This document shows, in pieces, positions 21,013-30,348 of a stretch of 38,136 bases of DNA. The position numbers and the translations under genes were made by a program. Origin of the DNA: Dehalococcoidia bacterium (GTDB lineage: Bacteria; Chloroflexota; Dehalococcoidia; UBA2979); assembly GCA_009379925.1 (NCBI GenBank), contig WHSU01000033.1, forward strand, positions 1-38,136, written 5' to 3'. A model generated the notes under the pieces. The model made no database searches and had not been told where the DNA came from. It saw only the letters and a program-made list of their open reading frames with translations. How positions within the stretch are numbered: the first letter of the stretch is position 1; the number at the start of each line of letters is the position of its first letter.

Positions 21013-22128
21013 CTAGATGCCGAGCTGCTGCGCGACCAGCTCGCGGTGGTAGTCCGAGTCGCCGAAGGCGAGCTCGGCCCGCTTCTGGCGGCGGAAGTAG
21101 AGCTGGATCTTGTAGTCCTTCGTGAAGCCGATACCGCCGTGGATCTGCTGGCCGTGGGCCACCACGCGGCGGGTCGCCTCGGAGGTCCACGCCTTGGCCA
21201 TGTTGACGGCCATCTGCGTGTCATCCGCCGGCTGGTCGGTGGCCACGGACCAGGCGGCCTTGTACATGATGAAGCGCGAGCCATCGACGTCCGTGACCAT
21301 GTCAGCGCACTTGTGCTGGATGGCCTGGAACGAGCCGATCGGCCGGCCGAACTGGACGCGCTCCTTGGCGTAGTCCACCGCGATCTCGAAATCCATCTGA
21401 GAGAGGCCCACGAGGTACGCGCACTCCGCGACGGTGTAGCGCTGGATGACCGGCTGCAGCAGGTTCCAGCCCTGGCCTTCGGCGCCCAGCAGCTGGCCCT
21501 TGGCGTCGTTCAGCTTGACCTCGCACTGCTTGTCGCGCGCGATGGTCTGGAGCTGCGTGACCTCAACGCCCGGCTGGTCCGTGGCGACGATGCCGAGCGT
21601 GACGCCCTGCCCGGAGCGCCCGGCGACGATCAGGTAGTCGGCGACGTTGGCGTCCGACACGAAGAGCTTGGTGCCGTTGAAGGTGACGTCGTTGCCGCTG
21701 ACGCTGGCCTGGGCCTGCACGCCCTGCTCATCGAAGCGCGCGGACGGCTCCGTCAGCGCCAGGGTGAAGATGGTGTCGCCGCTGGCGATCTTCGGAAGGA
21801 ACTCCGCCTTCTGCTCGTCGGAGCCGGCGACCATGATCGGCACCGCGCCGCCCAGGACGGTCGACATGAACGGACCGGGCACCAGCGCGCGGCCAAACTC
21901 CTCCAGCAGCACGCACAGGTCCAGGAAGTCGAAGCCCGCGCCGCCGTGCTCTTCCGGGACCAACAGGCCCTGCCAGCCCTGCTCGGCCATCTTGGCCCAG
22001 AGGTCCGGCGAGTAGCCCCGCTCGTCCTCTTCCATCTCGCGGACGAGCGACTCGGGGCACTCGTTCTCGAGGAAGTCCCGAGCCGCGTTCTTCAGCAGCT
22101 CCTGCTGTTCGTTCAGACCCAGGTCCAC
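21013..22128 (-). CDS. Acyl-CoA dehydrogenase (likely non-catalytic-type or beta subunit)
   Basis: 371 residues of the acyl-CoA dehydrogenase fold: an N-terminal helical domain with Leu-Leu-Val-Pro-Glu-Glu-His-Gly-Gly-Ala-Gly, a central beta domain around Ala-Leu-Thr-Glu-Pro-Ser, and a C-terminal domain ending Ile-His-Gly-Gly-Ile-Gly-Phe-Thr-Lys-Asp then Leu-Tyr-Phe-Arg-Arg. Compared by eye with the neighbour at 22323, it lacks the Asp-Phe-Glu-Arg-Ser segment that may carry the catalytic Glu. In Mycobacterium sterol catabolism such enzymes form alpha2beta2 pairs, so this may pair with the neighbour. GTG 22128 has AGGAGAGGG about 7 bases upstream. Confidence 0.82.
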   Translation of the reverse strand: MDLGLNEQQELLKNAARDFLENECPESLVREMEEDERGYSPDLWAKMAEQGWQGLLVPEEHGGAGFDFLDLCVLLEEFGRALVPGPFMSTVLGGAVPIMVAGSDEQKAEFLPKIASGDTIFTLALTEPSARFDEQGVQAQASVSGNDVTFNGTKLFVSDANVADYLIVAGRSGQGVTLGIVATDQPGVEVTQLQTIARDKQCEVKLNDAKGQLLGAEGQGWNLLQPVIQRYTVAECAYLVGLSQMDFEIAVDYAKERVQFGRPIGSFQAIQHKCADMVTDVDGSRFIMYKAAWSVATDQPADDTQMAVNMAKAWTSEATRRVVAHGQQIHGGIGFTKDYKIQLYFRRQKRAELAFGDSDYHRELVAQQLGI

Positions 22129-22254
22129 AGTCTGTCCCTCTCCTAGGCGCTACGGTCCGCTTCCGCGGTAGCGCGCTCGCCCTGATTGCCGCCGGGCCCC
22201 ACCCATACGCTCGTGCTCCAGGCGCCGCTGCCTGTCGCGAGTGAGGCGTTGCCC

Positions 22255-22283
22255 TGTATATCCGTTCGCTGCCCGCGCGTAAA
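22255..22283 (-). promoter_or_regulatory. Promoter for the downstream acyl-CoA dehydrogenase
   Basis: On the minus strand TTTACG (22278-22283) and TATACA (22255-22260) are 17 bases apart. It lies in the 194-base gap between the two dehydrogenase genes, giving a leader of about 120 bases for the gene starting at 22128. Confidence 0.5.
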
Positions 22284-22322
22284 GCCTGCGCCGTTCCCGG
22301 CCGCCGCTCCTCGCCCGTGCCG

Positions 22323-23555
<1,233 letters not shown>

Positions 23556-23718
23556 ACCGGTCCTGCCTCCCTCTCGTACCACCCGAAACGGCGTGGTCGA
23601 GCAGCCGCCTCGCACGCGCATGGACACCGCCGTGCAAGGTTCAACGTGGGTCGATCCTGGCCTCGGCCGGCGGTCAGCCAGCTGGGCGTCGCGACACGCC
23701 GCAGCGTCGCGCCCCTGC

Positions 23719-23747
23719 ACTATCGACGTTCGTCAGGTGCGGGTCAA
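23719..23747 (-). promoter_or_regulatory. Promoter for acyl-CoA dehydrogenase operon
   Basis: On the minus strand TTGACC (23742-23747) and GATAGT (23719-23724) are exactly 17 bases apart. The start would be near 23712, leaving a leader of about 155 bases before ATG 23555. Confidence 0.55.
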
Positions 23748-23775
23748 CTGCAACATACGGCCTGTACTGACCCGC
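23739..23775. promoter_or_regulatory. Inverted repeat overlapping the -35 region
   Basis: GCGGGTCA (23739-23746) and TGACCCGC (23768-23775) are perfect 8-bp arms separated by 21 bases. The near arm covers the -35 box of the dehydrogenase promoter. A TetR/FadR-type regulator site is plausible, but none is encoded nearby. The whole gap 23556-23998 has no gene I can support, other than these signals. Confidence 0.45.
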
Positions 23776-23998
23776 GGAAGCCGGGCCGTTGGCGGTGTCC
23801 GCCGGGCCGCCGCGGGCCATTCCTCGAGTGCGGCGGCTTATGTTTCCGAAATAGTCATCGGAACAAGCGTTTACCCTATTGATCATTCTTCCTGGTTATG
23901 GCGATGATATGGGGCGGCAATGGCGGCGGGGCACCCTCGTCGGGGGCCGGTTCAGGGAGCGGGCGAGGGCTCTCAGCGGGCAGGGGCTCTGTTTGCGC

Positions 23999-25414
23999 AT
24001 GCGCCATACCCCGTCGCGCGGTCGCTGGCTGCGGATGTCCGCCAGCCTGGCGGTCGCTCTCCTCGCCTCCGCCGCGCTCCTCGCTGCCCCCACCTCCGCG
24101 CAAGAACCGCCCCCAGCCGACCCGGAAGCCACGGCCTCGCCCACACCCGAGGCGGACCCGCCCCCGACAGCCACACCGTGGGTCTGGCCGCTCCCGTGGC
24201 CGCCGCCCGGTTCCACCCGCACGCCGACCCCGACCCCAACCCCGACACCATCGCCCTCGCCGACGGCGACCGCCGAACCGACCGCGGAGCCCACGCCCGA
24301 GCCGACCCCAATCCCCATCATCGTCCCGGCGACCGACGAACCGCTGTGCGAGCAGCTTGAGCGCGAGGTAGCCACCCACGAGGACATCGATGTGGGGCTC
24401 GTGCTGATCGACCTGGCCAGCGGCGAGCAGTGCGGCATCCGCGATGACTCAGAGATGAACTCGGCGTCCCTCTACAAGCTGATCGTGCTCGCGGAGGCAT
24501 ACCGGCAAGCGGCGGCCGGCGACTTCGCCCTCGACGACTCGCTCACCCTGCTCCCGGAGCACTCGATCGACGACCCGCCCTCGCAACAGCTGACCGCGCC
24601 CAAGCAGACCACGGTCACCGAGGCGATGCGGCTGATGGTCCAGGTGTCCGACAACACCACCGCCGTGGGCTTGAGCGACCGGTTGGGCTTCGACCGGGTC
24701 GACGCCGCGCCCGGCTGGCTCGGCCTCCCCACCACGGTGCTCGAGCCGGAGTACGTCACCACCGCCGCCGACATCGGTCGCTTCTTCGAACTGCTCCACC
24801 GCCACGACGTGGTGAGCGTCGAGGCGAGCGTGGCCATGCTGGAGCTGCTGGAGGGGCAACGGCTGCGCAACCTCATCCCGTACCCGCTACCGTCCGAGAC
24901 GCTGATCGCGAACAAGACCGGGACGCTGGCGGACACGCTGAACGATGCGGGCATTGTGGCCGCGCCGGCGGGCGACTACGTGCTGGTGGTGCTCACCCGT
25001 CACCCCTACAACTACGAGATGGCGGAGTACGCGATCCGGCGCATCTCCGCGCTCGCGTACGACGCTTACTCCGGCGACCACCGCCCCGGGCTCAACGCGG
25101 AGGCGCCCGCCTCGCCGGCAAGTGGCCTGGGGCCTGCGACGCCCGTGGGTGCGCCCTCCGAGACCCCGGCCACCCCTTCGAGCGCCGCCGGTGCGGAGTC
25201 CGCGGCGGTCACCGCGACACCCGGGGCGGAGTCGGACACGCCGGTGCTGGCGGCCGCATTGCCCTCGGGGGCCTCGGAGGTCGTGCTGGCGCCGCCCGCC
25301 AATTCGGACTCCCCGCTCGCCGACGTTCCGGTCGGTGTGGCCGTGTCGCTGCTCGGGACCAGCATCGTCGGCCTCGCGGTGCTGCTGGGCCTGCGCACAC
25401 GACGAATCGGGTAA
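23999..25414 (+). CDS. Secreted serine hydrolase, class A beta-lactamase fold
   Basis: 471 residues. A basic n-region, a hydrophobic stretch and Ala-Gln-Glu form a signal peptide to about residue 35. A Pro/Thr-rich linker spans residues 37-110, and the enzyme domain follows (about 113-358). Its active-site set is complete: Ser157-Leu-Tyr-Lys160, Ser217-Asp-Asn219, Lys306-Thr-Gly308. The general-base Glu of true class A lactamases is not clear, since the loop reads Leu-Glu-Pro-Glu-Tyr-Val-Thr-Thr. A second low-complexity linker and a C-terminal hydrophobic helix ending Arg-Thr-Arg-Arg suggest a membrane anchor. It may be a peptidoglycan-active hydrolase rather than resistance enzyme. ATG 24035 is an alternative start. 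Confidence 0.8.
   Translation: MRHTPSRGRWLRMSASLAVALLASAALLAAPTSAQEPPPADPEATASPTPEADPPPTATPWVWPLPWPPPGSTRTPTPTPTPTPSPSPTATAEPTAEPTPEPTPIPIIVPATDEPLCEQLEREVATHEDIDVGLVLIDLASGEQCGIRDDSEMNSASLYKLIVLAEAYRQAAAGDFALDDSLTLLPEHSIDDPPSQQLTAPKQTTVTEAMRLMVQVSDNTTAVGLSDRLGFDRVDAAPGWLGLPTTVLEPEYVTTAADIGRFFELLHRHDVVSVEASVAMLELLEGQRLRNLIPYPLPSETLIANKTGTLADTLNDAGIVAAPAGDYVLVVLTRHPYNYEMAEYAIRRISALAYDAYSGDHRPGLNAEAPASPASGLGPATPVGAPSETPATPSSAAGAESAAVTATPGAESDTPVLAAALPSGASEVVLAPPANSDSPLADVPVGVAVSLLGTSIVGLAVLLGLRTRRIG
24221..24290 (+). repeat. Low-complexity Thr-Pro/Ser-Pro repeat tract
   Basis: Repeated ACCCCG-like units encode alternating Thr-Pro and Ser-Pro in the linker of the serine hydrolase. Length variation by slippage is plausible. 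Confidence 0.5.
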
Positions 25415-25566
25415 TTCCCCAATAGGCGGCTCCCCGCCACACGCGCACAGTTGACCTCATTGACGGGGCAGGAAGCCCCGGAGGCGGTCTGCCCCGGCCC
25501 CGAGCGGTGCCGACCCGCGCGAGGAGCCCCGCCGCATGGACGCGGTGGGCGAGAGGAGCCAGTCAG

Positions 25567-26474
25567 ATGAAGTTCGGCACCCGCAAGGATCAGCCATCGT
25601 CGATGGCGATGCAGGCCATGGAGGCCTCCGAAGCCGCGGAGGCCATGGAGCCGCGCCGTACCTCCAGCTCGGTCACCCACATCAGCGAGCCGCCTGTGCT
25701 GCCCTCCAAGCGCCTGCAGCGCGTCGCGGAGTTGTTCCACGCGCACTCGGACCTGCTGGAGCAGATGACCGGCGAGTTCCAGCGCGAAGTCGAGCCACTG
25801 AGCGACCTGCTGGTCACGCAGTCGCACACCATGCAGCGCCTGCTCACCAACCTCGAAGACCGGCTGCGCCCGCTGAACGAATACGCCCCGACGGCGAAGA
25901 GGCCAACCTGGAGGCGCTCCAGCAGCGCATGCACCAGCAGCACTCGGACTTTGTCTCGCGCTCGTTCTCCGACTACCTGTCGCAGCAGCGCAGCCGCATC
26001 ACGGAGACGCGCGAACAGATCGACCAGCAGCGCCTCCCCTTCCTCAAGTACGCGGAGGACCAGCGCGACACCATCGAGGTGGCGCTCTCCCGGTTCGACG
26101 ATGAGCTGGACGAGCTGGAGAAGAACCTGAGCGAGCAGCGCCGCGGAATGACGCAGGTGCTGGACGCGATGCGATCCGAGAGCTTCGTGATGATCCGCGA
26201 GTTCCTGGAGCACCGCCAGGACGCGCTCGCGCAGCTCGCCACCAGCGGCAACACCGATCCAGGCGACATCAGCCGTGCCGTCCGCGCCCTCCGCGAGGCC
26301 GTCGAGAAGATGGCGGGCACGTCCTCCCACGTGAAGACCGTGCTGGACGCCACGGACGAGGCGGATGCGCGCCTCTCGAAGACCGTGCCGGCGCCGTCCA
26401 ACGCGTTGCCGCCGGAGTTGGCCGTGGCCCTGGAGGAGGAGCGGACGCGCGCGGGCGCCAGGACCGCTGCCTAA
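25567..26474 (+). CDS. Coiled-coil protein, disrupted by a one-base frameshift
   Basis: ATG 25567 follows GAGGAG by about 9 bases. The first frame runs to Leu-Asn-Glu-Tyr-Ala-Pro. Without an interruption the protein continues one frame away with Asp-Gly-Glu-Glu-Ala-Asn-Leu-Glu-Ala-Leu-Gln-Gln and on to a stop at 26474. Adding one C to the CCCC tract at 25886-25889 restores a 302-residue protein. It is Gln/Glu/Arg-rich with long helical stretches (Arg-Glu-Gln-Ile-Asp-Gln-Gln-Arg; Leu-Asp-Glu-Leu-Glu-Lys-Asn-Leu-Ser-Glu-Gln) typical of coiled coils. I do not recognise the family. The defect may be a sequencing error. Confidence 0.6.
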
Positions 26475-26623
26475 TTCCTACGGAACGAAAGCTCGATCCG
26501 CCGTGTCTATAGGCCTGGGGCTGCTATCCTGTGCTGGCCTCGGCGGGATGGCCGAGTAGCGAGTCTGACAATTCCCCACTGAGGTATCGTCACCGAGGTT
26601 TGCGGCCTACCGTCGAAAGAGTC

Positions 26624-26655
26624 TCCTGGCTTGCGGGCTCCACTAACCGCCAGGA
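26624..26655. repeat. Short inverted repeat in leader of the small ORF
   Basis: TCCTGGC (26624-26630) and GCCAGGA (26649-26655) are perfect arms 18 bases apart. They lie upstream of the ORF at 26697, in a gap (26475-26696) where I see no other gene and no clear promoter. Confidence 0.35.
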
Positions 26656-26696
26656 AAAGAGTGTCGAACACGACCCACCACCGAGGGGGGGCCGCG

Positions 26697-26903
26697 ATGA
26701 GCGAAGAACTGGGCACGCAGACGCGCGCGTACATTGACGCGCTATTCCAACTCAACAGCTTTCTACAGCACCGATGGACGGACACCTGGCGCGACGAGGA
26801 CTGGCGCGAGTACGAGCGCCTGGAGGCCGCGGTGGACGCGACCCGCGACCACTTTGAGGATGCAAAGCGAGCGGACTCCGCGCCGCGCGTCCGCTCGGCC
26901 TGA
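26697..26903 (+). CDS. Small hypothetical protein of 68 residues
   Basis: ATG 26697 has GAGGGGGG shortly upstream. The protein is charged and aromatic (Trp-Thr-Asp-Thr-Trp-Arg-Asp-Glu-Asp-Trp-Arg-Glu-Tyr-Glu-Arg-Leu-Glu-Ala) with a likely helix over most of its length. No motif is recognised. It follows the coiled-coil gene after 220 bases and ends before a GC hairpin (26912-26932). Confidence 0.55.
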   Translation: MSEELGTQTRAYIDALFQLNSFLQHRWTDTWRDEDWREYERLEAAVDATRDHFEDAKRADSAPRVRSA

Positions 26904-26911
26904 TACTCCGT

Positions 26912-26932
26912 GTCGGGCGCCGCGCGCCCGAC
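26912..26932 (+). terminator. GC hairpin after the small ORF
   Basis: GTCGGGCGC (26912-26920) pairs with GCGCCCGAC (26924-26932) around CGC, a 9-bp perfect stem. There is no T-tract, so it is at best a weak or Rho-assisted terminator. It is in the gap between the small ORF and the convergent kinase gene. Confidence 0.5.
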
Positions 26933-27015
26933 CATGCGATGCACGACTCAGACTCTCCACACCGCGCGTGGAACCGGCGATGTCTGCCCGCGCATCGTCT
27001 GAGTCCGTGCGCGGT

Positions 27016-27558
27016 CTAGCGCACCACCAGCGCTGCCTTCGGATCCGCCAGGATGGCCTCCACCGTCTCGTCCACCGTCATCGAGCCGGTGTCGAGCCAG
27101 CGGCCCTTCCCGGTCAGTTCGTCGCGCAACCCGGCGTCGAGGTGATTGAAGCGGCCGGCGGTCTTGCCACCACGTCCCGCGTCGCGGCTGAGCACCACTT
27201 CCAGGGATGGGGCCAGCACGATCACGCGTAGCGCGGCGCCCATCAGGTAGTTCACATACGCCGCCAGGTGATGGCGCGTGACGACCACGAAGTCGAGCAC
27301 CGGCACGAAGCCGGCCTCGGCGTACGACCGCGCGAGCAGGCACTGGTTGCGGATCACCAGTTCGTACTGCCGCTCCGACTCACCCTCCAGCTGGGGCTGC
27401 GGCGTCTCTCGCCCGGCGACGATCTGCCGCCAGAGCGCCTCACCCTCGATGTGCGCCGACTGCTCGAGGCGCTCCGCCAGGGCGCGGGCGACGGTGGTCT
27501 TGCCGGCGCCGGGGATGCCCGTGATCAGCCAGATCTCCGGCGGGCGGGGGTAGGTCAT
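27016..27558 (-). CDS. P-loop kinase-like ATPase
   Basis: 180 residues from ATG 27558. Walker A is Gly-Ile-Pro-Gly-Ala-Gly-Lys-Thr-Thr near residue 14, followed by a helix with Ala-Arg-Ala-Leu-Ala-Glu-Arg-Leu. The short length, Asp-Phe-Val-Val-Val in the Walker B position and a Leu-Ser-Arg-Asp-Ala-Gly-Arg lid-like segment fit small-molecule kinases of the shikimate/gluconate/zeta-toxin-like type. The substrate is not recognisable. It begins 25 bases after the secA stop on the same strand. A dispersed shadow ORF on the plus strand was ignored. Confidence 0.65.
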   Translation of the reverse strand: MTYPRPPEIWLITGIPGAGKTTVARALAERLEQSAHIEGEALWRQIVAGRETPQPQLEGESERQYELVIRNQCLLARSYAEAGFVPVLDFVVVTRHHLAAYVNYLMGAALRVIVLAPSLEVVLSRDAGRGGKTAGRFNHLDAGLRDELTGKGRWLDTGSMTVDETVEAILADPKAALVVR

Positions 27559-27583
27559 CGCGCGGCGCCCCTTCGGAGCGGAA

Positions 27584-30178
27584 CTACCCGCGTCGCTTCG
27601 CGCGCTTCTGCGCCTTCTGCTGCTGGCGTTCGAAGCGGCGGCGCTCGGCTCGGGAGGCACTGGCCGGCGGCGGCGGTGCGGATGCGCCGTTGCCGCTCGC
27701 GACGGTGTTTCCCGGCTCGCCCGGGCCGCTCTCGCGTGTCTGCGGGGCGGTGTCCTGCCCGATCATCTGCCGCGCGACGGCGGGTTGAAGCCGGGCGTTC
27801 AGAATCTGGCGCGCGAGCAACTGGCGGATACGCTCACGCAGCTGGTCCCACATGTCGTGCGACTCGCGCTTGTAGGCCACCAGCGGGTCCGTCTGGCCGT
27901 ACGCGCGCAGGCCGATGCCCTGGCGCATCTCGTCCATCGCCGTCAGGTGCTCCACCCACAGTGAGTCAATCGTCCGTAGCATCACCAGCCGCTCCACGAG
28001 CCGCTGGTTCTCGTCGCCGACCTCCGCCTCGAGCGCCGCGTAGCGCTCATCCACCAGCGCGATCGCGGCGTCGACGGTGTCCTCGACCTCGTCGTCCTCG
28101 ATGTCCTCGGCCGGCAGCGCGGTACCCAGCGAGACGACCGCGTCCAGGCTGGCGCGGAACGTCGCGGCGTCGCGCGGTTCGGCGCGCAGGTGGCTGTCCG
28201 CCAGCGCGTCCACCTCTTCGTCCAGCATCGTCAGCACGGTCTCGCGCAGGCTCTCGCCGGAGAGCACCTTGTCACGCTCCGTGTAGATCACGTCGCGGTG
28301 GGTGTTCATCACGTTGTCGTAGTCGACCACGTGCTTGCGAATGTCGAAGTTGTAGTTCTCCACCTTCTGCTGGGCCTGCTCGATGGCGCGCGTCACCATC
28401 TTGGACTCCAGCGGGGTGTCCTCTTCCATCCCCAGCCGCTCCATCATGCCGGGCAGCCAGTCCGGCGCGAAGCGCTTCATGATGGAATCTTCGAAGGAGA
28501 CGAAGAACCGAGTGGAACCCGGGTCGCCCTGACGGCCAGAGCGGCCACGGAGCTGATTATCGATGCGCCGCGCCTCGTGCCGCTCCGTGCCCAGCACGTG
28601 CAGACCGCCGATATCGGCGACGCCCGACCCCAGCTTGATGTCCGTGCCGCGGCCGGCCATGTTCGTCGCGATCGTGACCGCGCCGCGCTCGCCGGCGCGC
28701 GCGATGATCTGCGCCTCCCGCTGGTGCTGCTTCGCGTTCAGCACCTCGTGCTCGATGCCCCGGCGGCGGAGCAGGTCCGACAGCGCCTCGGACGTCTCGA
28801 TGGCGACCGTACCGACCAACACCGGGCGCCCGGCCTCGTGCTTCTCGACGATGTCCTCGATCACGTGCCGCCACTTCGAGGGCTCGTTGCGGAAGACGAG
28901 GTCGGGCAGGTCCTCGCGGGCGATCGAGCGGTGCGTCGGGATCACCACCACTTCCAGCTCGTAGATCTCGGAGAACTCCTGCGCCTCGGTGAGCGCGGTG
29001 CCGGTCATGCCGGAGAGCTTCTCGTAGAGGCGGAAGAAGTTCTGCAGGGTGATCGTCGCGTAGGTGACGGACTCCTGCTGGATCTGGACGCCTTCCTTCG
29101 CCTCCACCGCCTGGTGCAGGCCGTCCGACCAGCGGCGGCCCTCCATCAGGCGCCCGGTGAAGTCGTCCACGATGACGACCTGGCCGTCCTTCACCACGTA
29201 GTCGCGGTCGCGCTGGTAGACGATCTGCGCGCGCAGCGCCGCCTCCATGTAGCGCGTGAGGCGGAAGTTCTCAGGCGAATAGATGTTGGAGACGCCGAGT
29301 CCTCGCTCCAGCGCCTCGATGCCCTGCTCCGTGAGGTTCACCGTGCGGGTCTTCAGGTCCACCACGTAGTGGCGGTCCTGCTCCAACGATGGCACGAGGC
29401 GCGCGAAGCGCGGGTAGACGCTGACGTCGTCCGGTGCCGGGCCGGAGATAATCAGCGGCGTGCGGGCCTCGTCGATGAGCACGCTGTCCGCCTCGTCGAC
29501 AATAGCGAAGTGCCGCCCGGTGACCTGGACACGCCGCTCCAGGCTCGTCGCCATGTTGTCGCGCAGGTAGTCGAAGCCAAACTCGTTGTTCGTGCCGTAG
29601 GTCACGTCCGCTGTGTACGCCTCGCGGCGCGGCACCTGCACCAGGTGCTCGAACGTGGACTGCTGCGAGGCCGGCTCGCGCGAGTAGCGGTAGCCGCTGT
29701 CGTGCTGGAGCACTCCCAACGTGAGTCCCAGCGTGTCGAGCGCCGGGCCGTACCACTGCGCGTCACGGCGGGCCAGGTAGTCGTTCACCGTGACCAGGTG
29801 CGCGCCTTCGCCCTCGAGGGCGTTGAGGTACAACGCCAGTGTCGCCACCAGCGTCTTGCCCTCACCGGTGCGCATCTCGGCAATGGAGCCGCGGTGCAAC
29901 GCGACCGCGCCCAGCAGCTGCATCGGATACGCCCGCTCGCCCGAGGAGCGCGCGATCGCCTCGCGGGCCACGGCGAACGCCTCCGGCAGCAGCTCATCCA
30001 GCGTCTCACCGTCCGCGAGGCGCGCGCGGAACTCGTCCGTCTTCGCGCGCAGGTCCGCTTCGGACAGGGCCTGGACCTCGTCGTCGTACGCCAGTACGGC
30101 GTCCACCAGCGGCTGCGTCTCCTGCAAGACGCGGTCGTTGGTGTCGCCGCCGAAGATCTTCCGGAAAATACCGACCAT
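27584..30178 (-). CDS. secA: Preprotein translocase ATPase SecA
   Basis: 864 residues from ATG 30178, with GGGGAG 9 bases upstream. SecA drives protein export through SecYEG. Recognised parts are Met-Arg-Thr-Gly-Glu-Gly-Lys-Thr-Leu (Walker A, residues 102-110), Val-Asp-Glu-Ala-Asp-Ser-Val-Leu-Ile-Asp-Glu-Ala-Arg-Thr, Gly-Met-Thr-Gly-Thr-Ala, Asn-Met-Ala-Gly-Arg-Gly-Thr-Asp-Ile, and Gln-Leu-Arg-Gly-Arg-Ser-Gly-Arg-Gln-Gly-Asp. The C-terminus is a basic Arg/Lys/Gln tail without the Cys-X-Cys-X8-Cys-(His/Cys) zinc motif seen in many SecAs. Upstream is a 170-base spacer with a repeat; prs lies beyond it. Confidence 0.96.
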   Translation of the reverse strand: MVGIFRKIFGGDTNDRVLQETQPLVDAVLAYDDEVQALSEADLRAKTDEFRARLADGETLDELLPEAFAVAREAIARSSGERAYPMQLLGAVALHRGSIAEMRTGEGKTLVATLALYLNALEGEGAHLVTVNDYLARRDAQWYGPALDTLGLTLGVLQHDSGYRYSREPASQQSTFEHLVQVPRREAYTADVTYGTNNEFGFDYLRDNMATSLERRVQVTGRHFAIVDEADSVLIDEARTPLIISGPAPDDVSVYPRFARLVPSLEQDRHYVVDLKTRTVNLTEQGIEALERGLGVSNIYSPENFRLTRYMEAALRAQIVYQRDRDYVVKDGQVVIVDDFTGRLMEGRRWSDGLHQAVEAKEGVQIQQESVTYATITLQNFFRLYEKLSGMTGTALTEAQEFSEIYELEVVVIPTHRSIAREDLPDLVFRNEPSKWRHVIEDIVEKHEAGRPVLVGTVAIETSEALSDLLRRRGIEHEVLNAKQHQREAQIIARAGERGAVTIATNMAGRGTDIKLGSGVADIGGLHVLGTERHEARRIDNQLRGRSGRQGDPGSTRFFVSFEDSIMKRFAPDWLPGMMERLGMEEDTPLESKMVTRAIEQAQQKVENYNFDIRKHVVDYDNVMNTHRDVIYTERDKVLSGESLRETVLTMLDEEVDALADSHLRAEPRDAATFRASLDAVVSLGTALPAEDIEDDEVEDTVDAAIALVDERYAALEAEVGDENQRLVERLVMLRTIDSLWVEHLTAMDEMRQGIGLRAYGQTDPLVAYKRESHDMWDQLRERIRQLLARQILNARLQPAVARQMIGQDTAPQTRESGPGEPGNTVASGNGASAPPPPASASRAERRRFERQQQKAQKRAKRRG

Positions 30179-30300
30179 GCCGCTCGCGCTCCCCTCGAGG
30201 CGCGGGGAGCCGCGCGCCTCGTCAGCCGATCCAGTGTACGGGGAGCAGCCGTCACCGGAACCCTCGTGATCACCTACATCGCGAGCACACTGCCGGCGGC

Positions 30301-30320
30301 CCTTCGACGGGCTCACGGCA
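30301..30320. repeat. Dispersed repeat copy between prs and secA
   Basis: CCTTCGACGGGCTCACGGCA matches the arm of the repeat at 20831-20921 on the reverse strand. It lies downstream of prs and upstream of secA, where it could also act as a weak RNA hairpin. Confidence 0.4.
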
Positions 30321-30348
30321 AGAAGAAAGGCGAGGACCCAGCGCGTCG

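Noticed and set aside
25880..25895. Programmed ribosomal frameshift in the coiled-coil gene
   Set aside because: There is no slippery heptamer and no downstream pseudoknot that I can see, and a simple one-base loss in a C tract explains the break.
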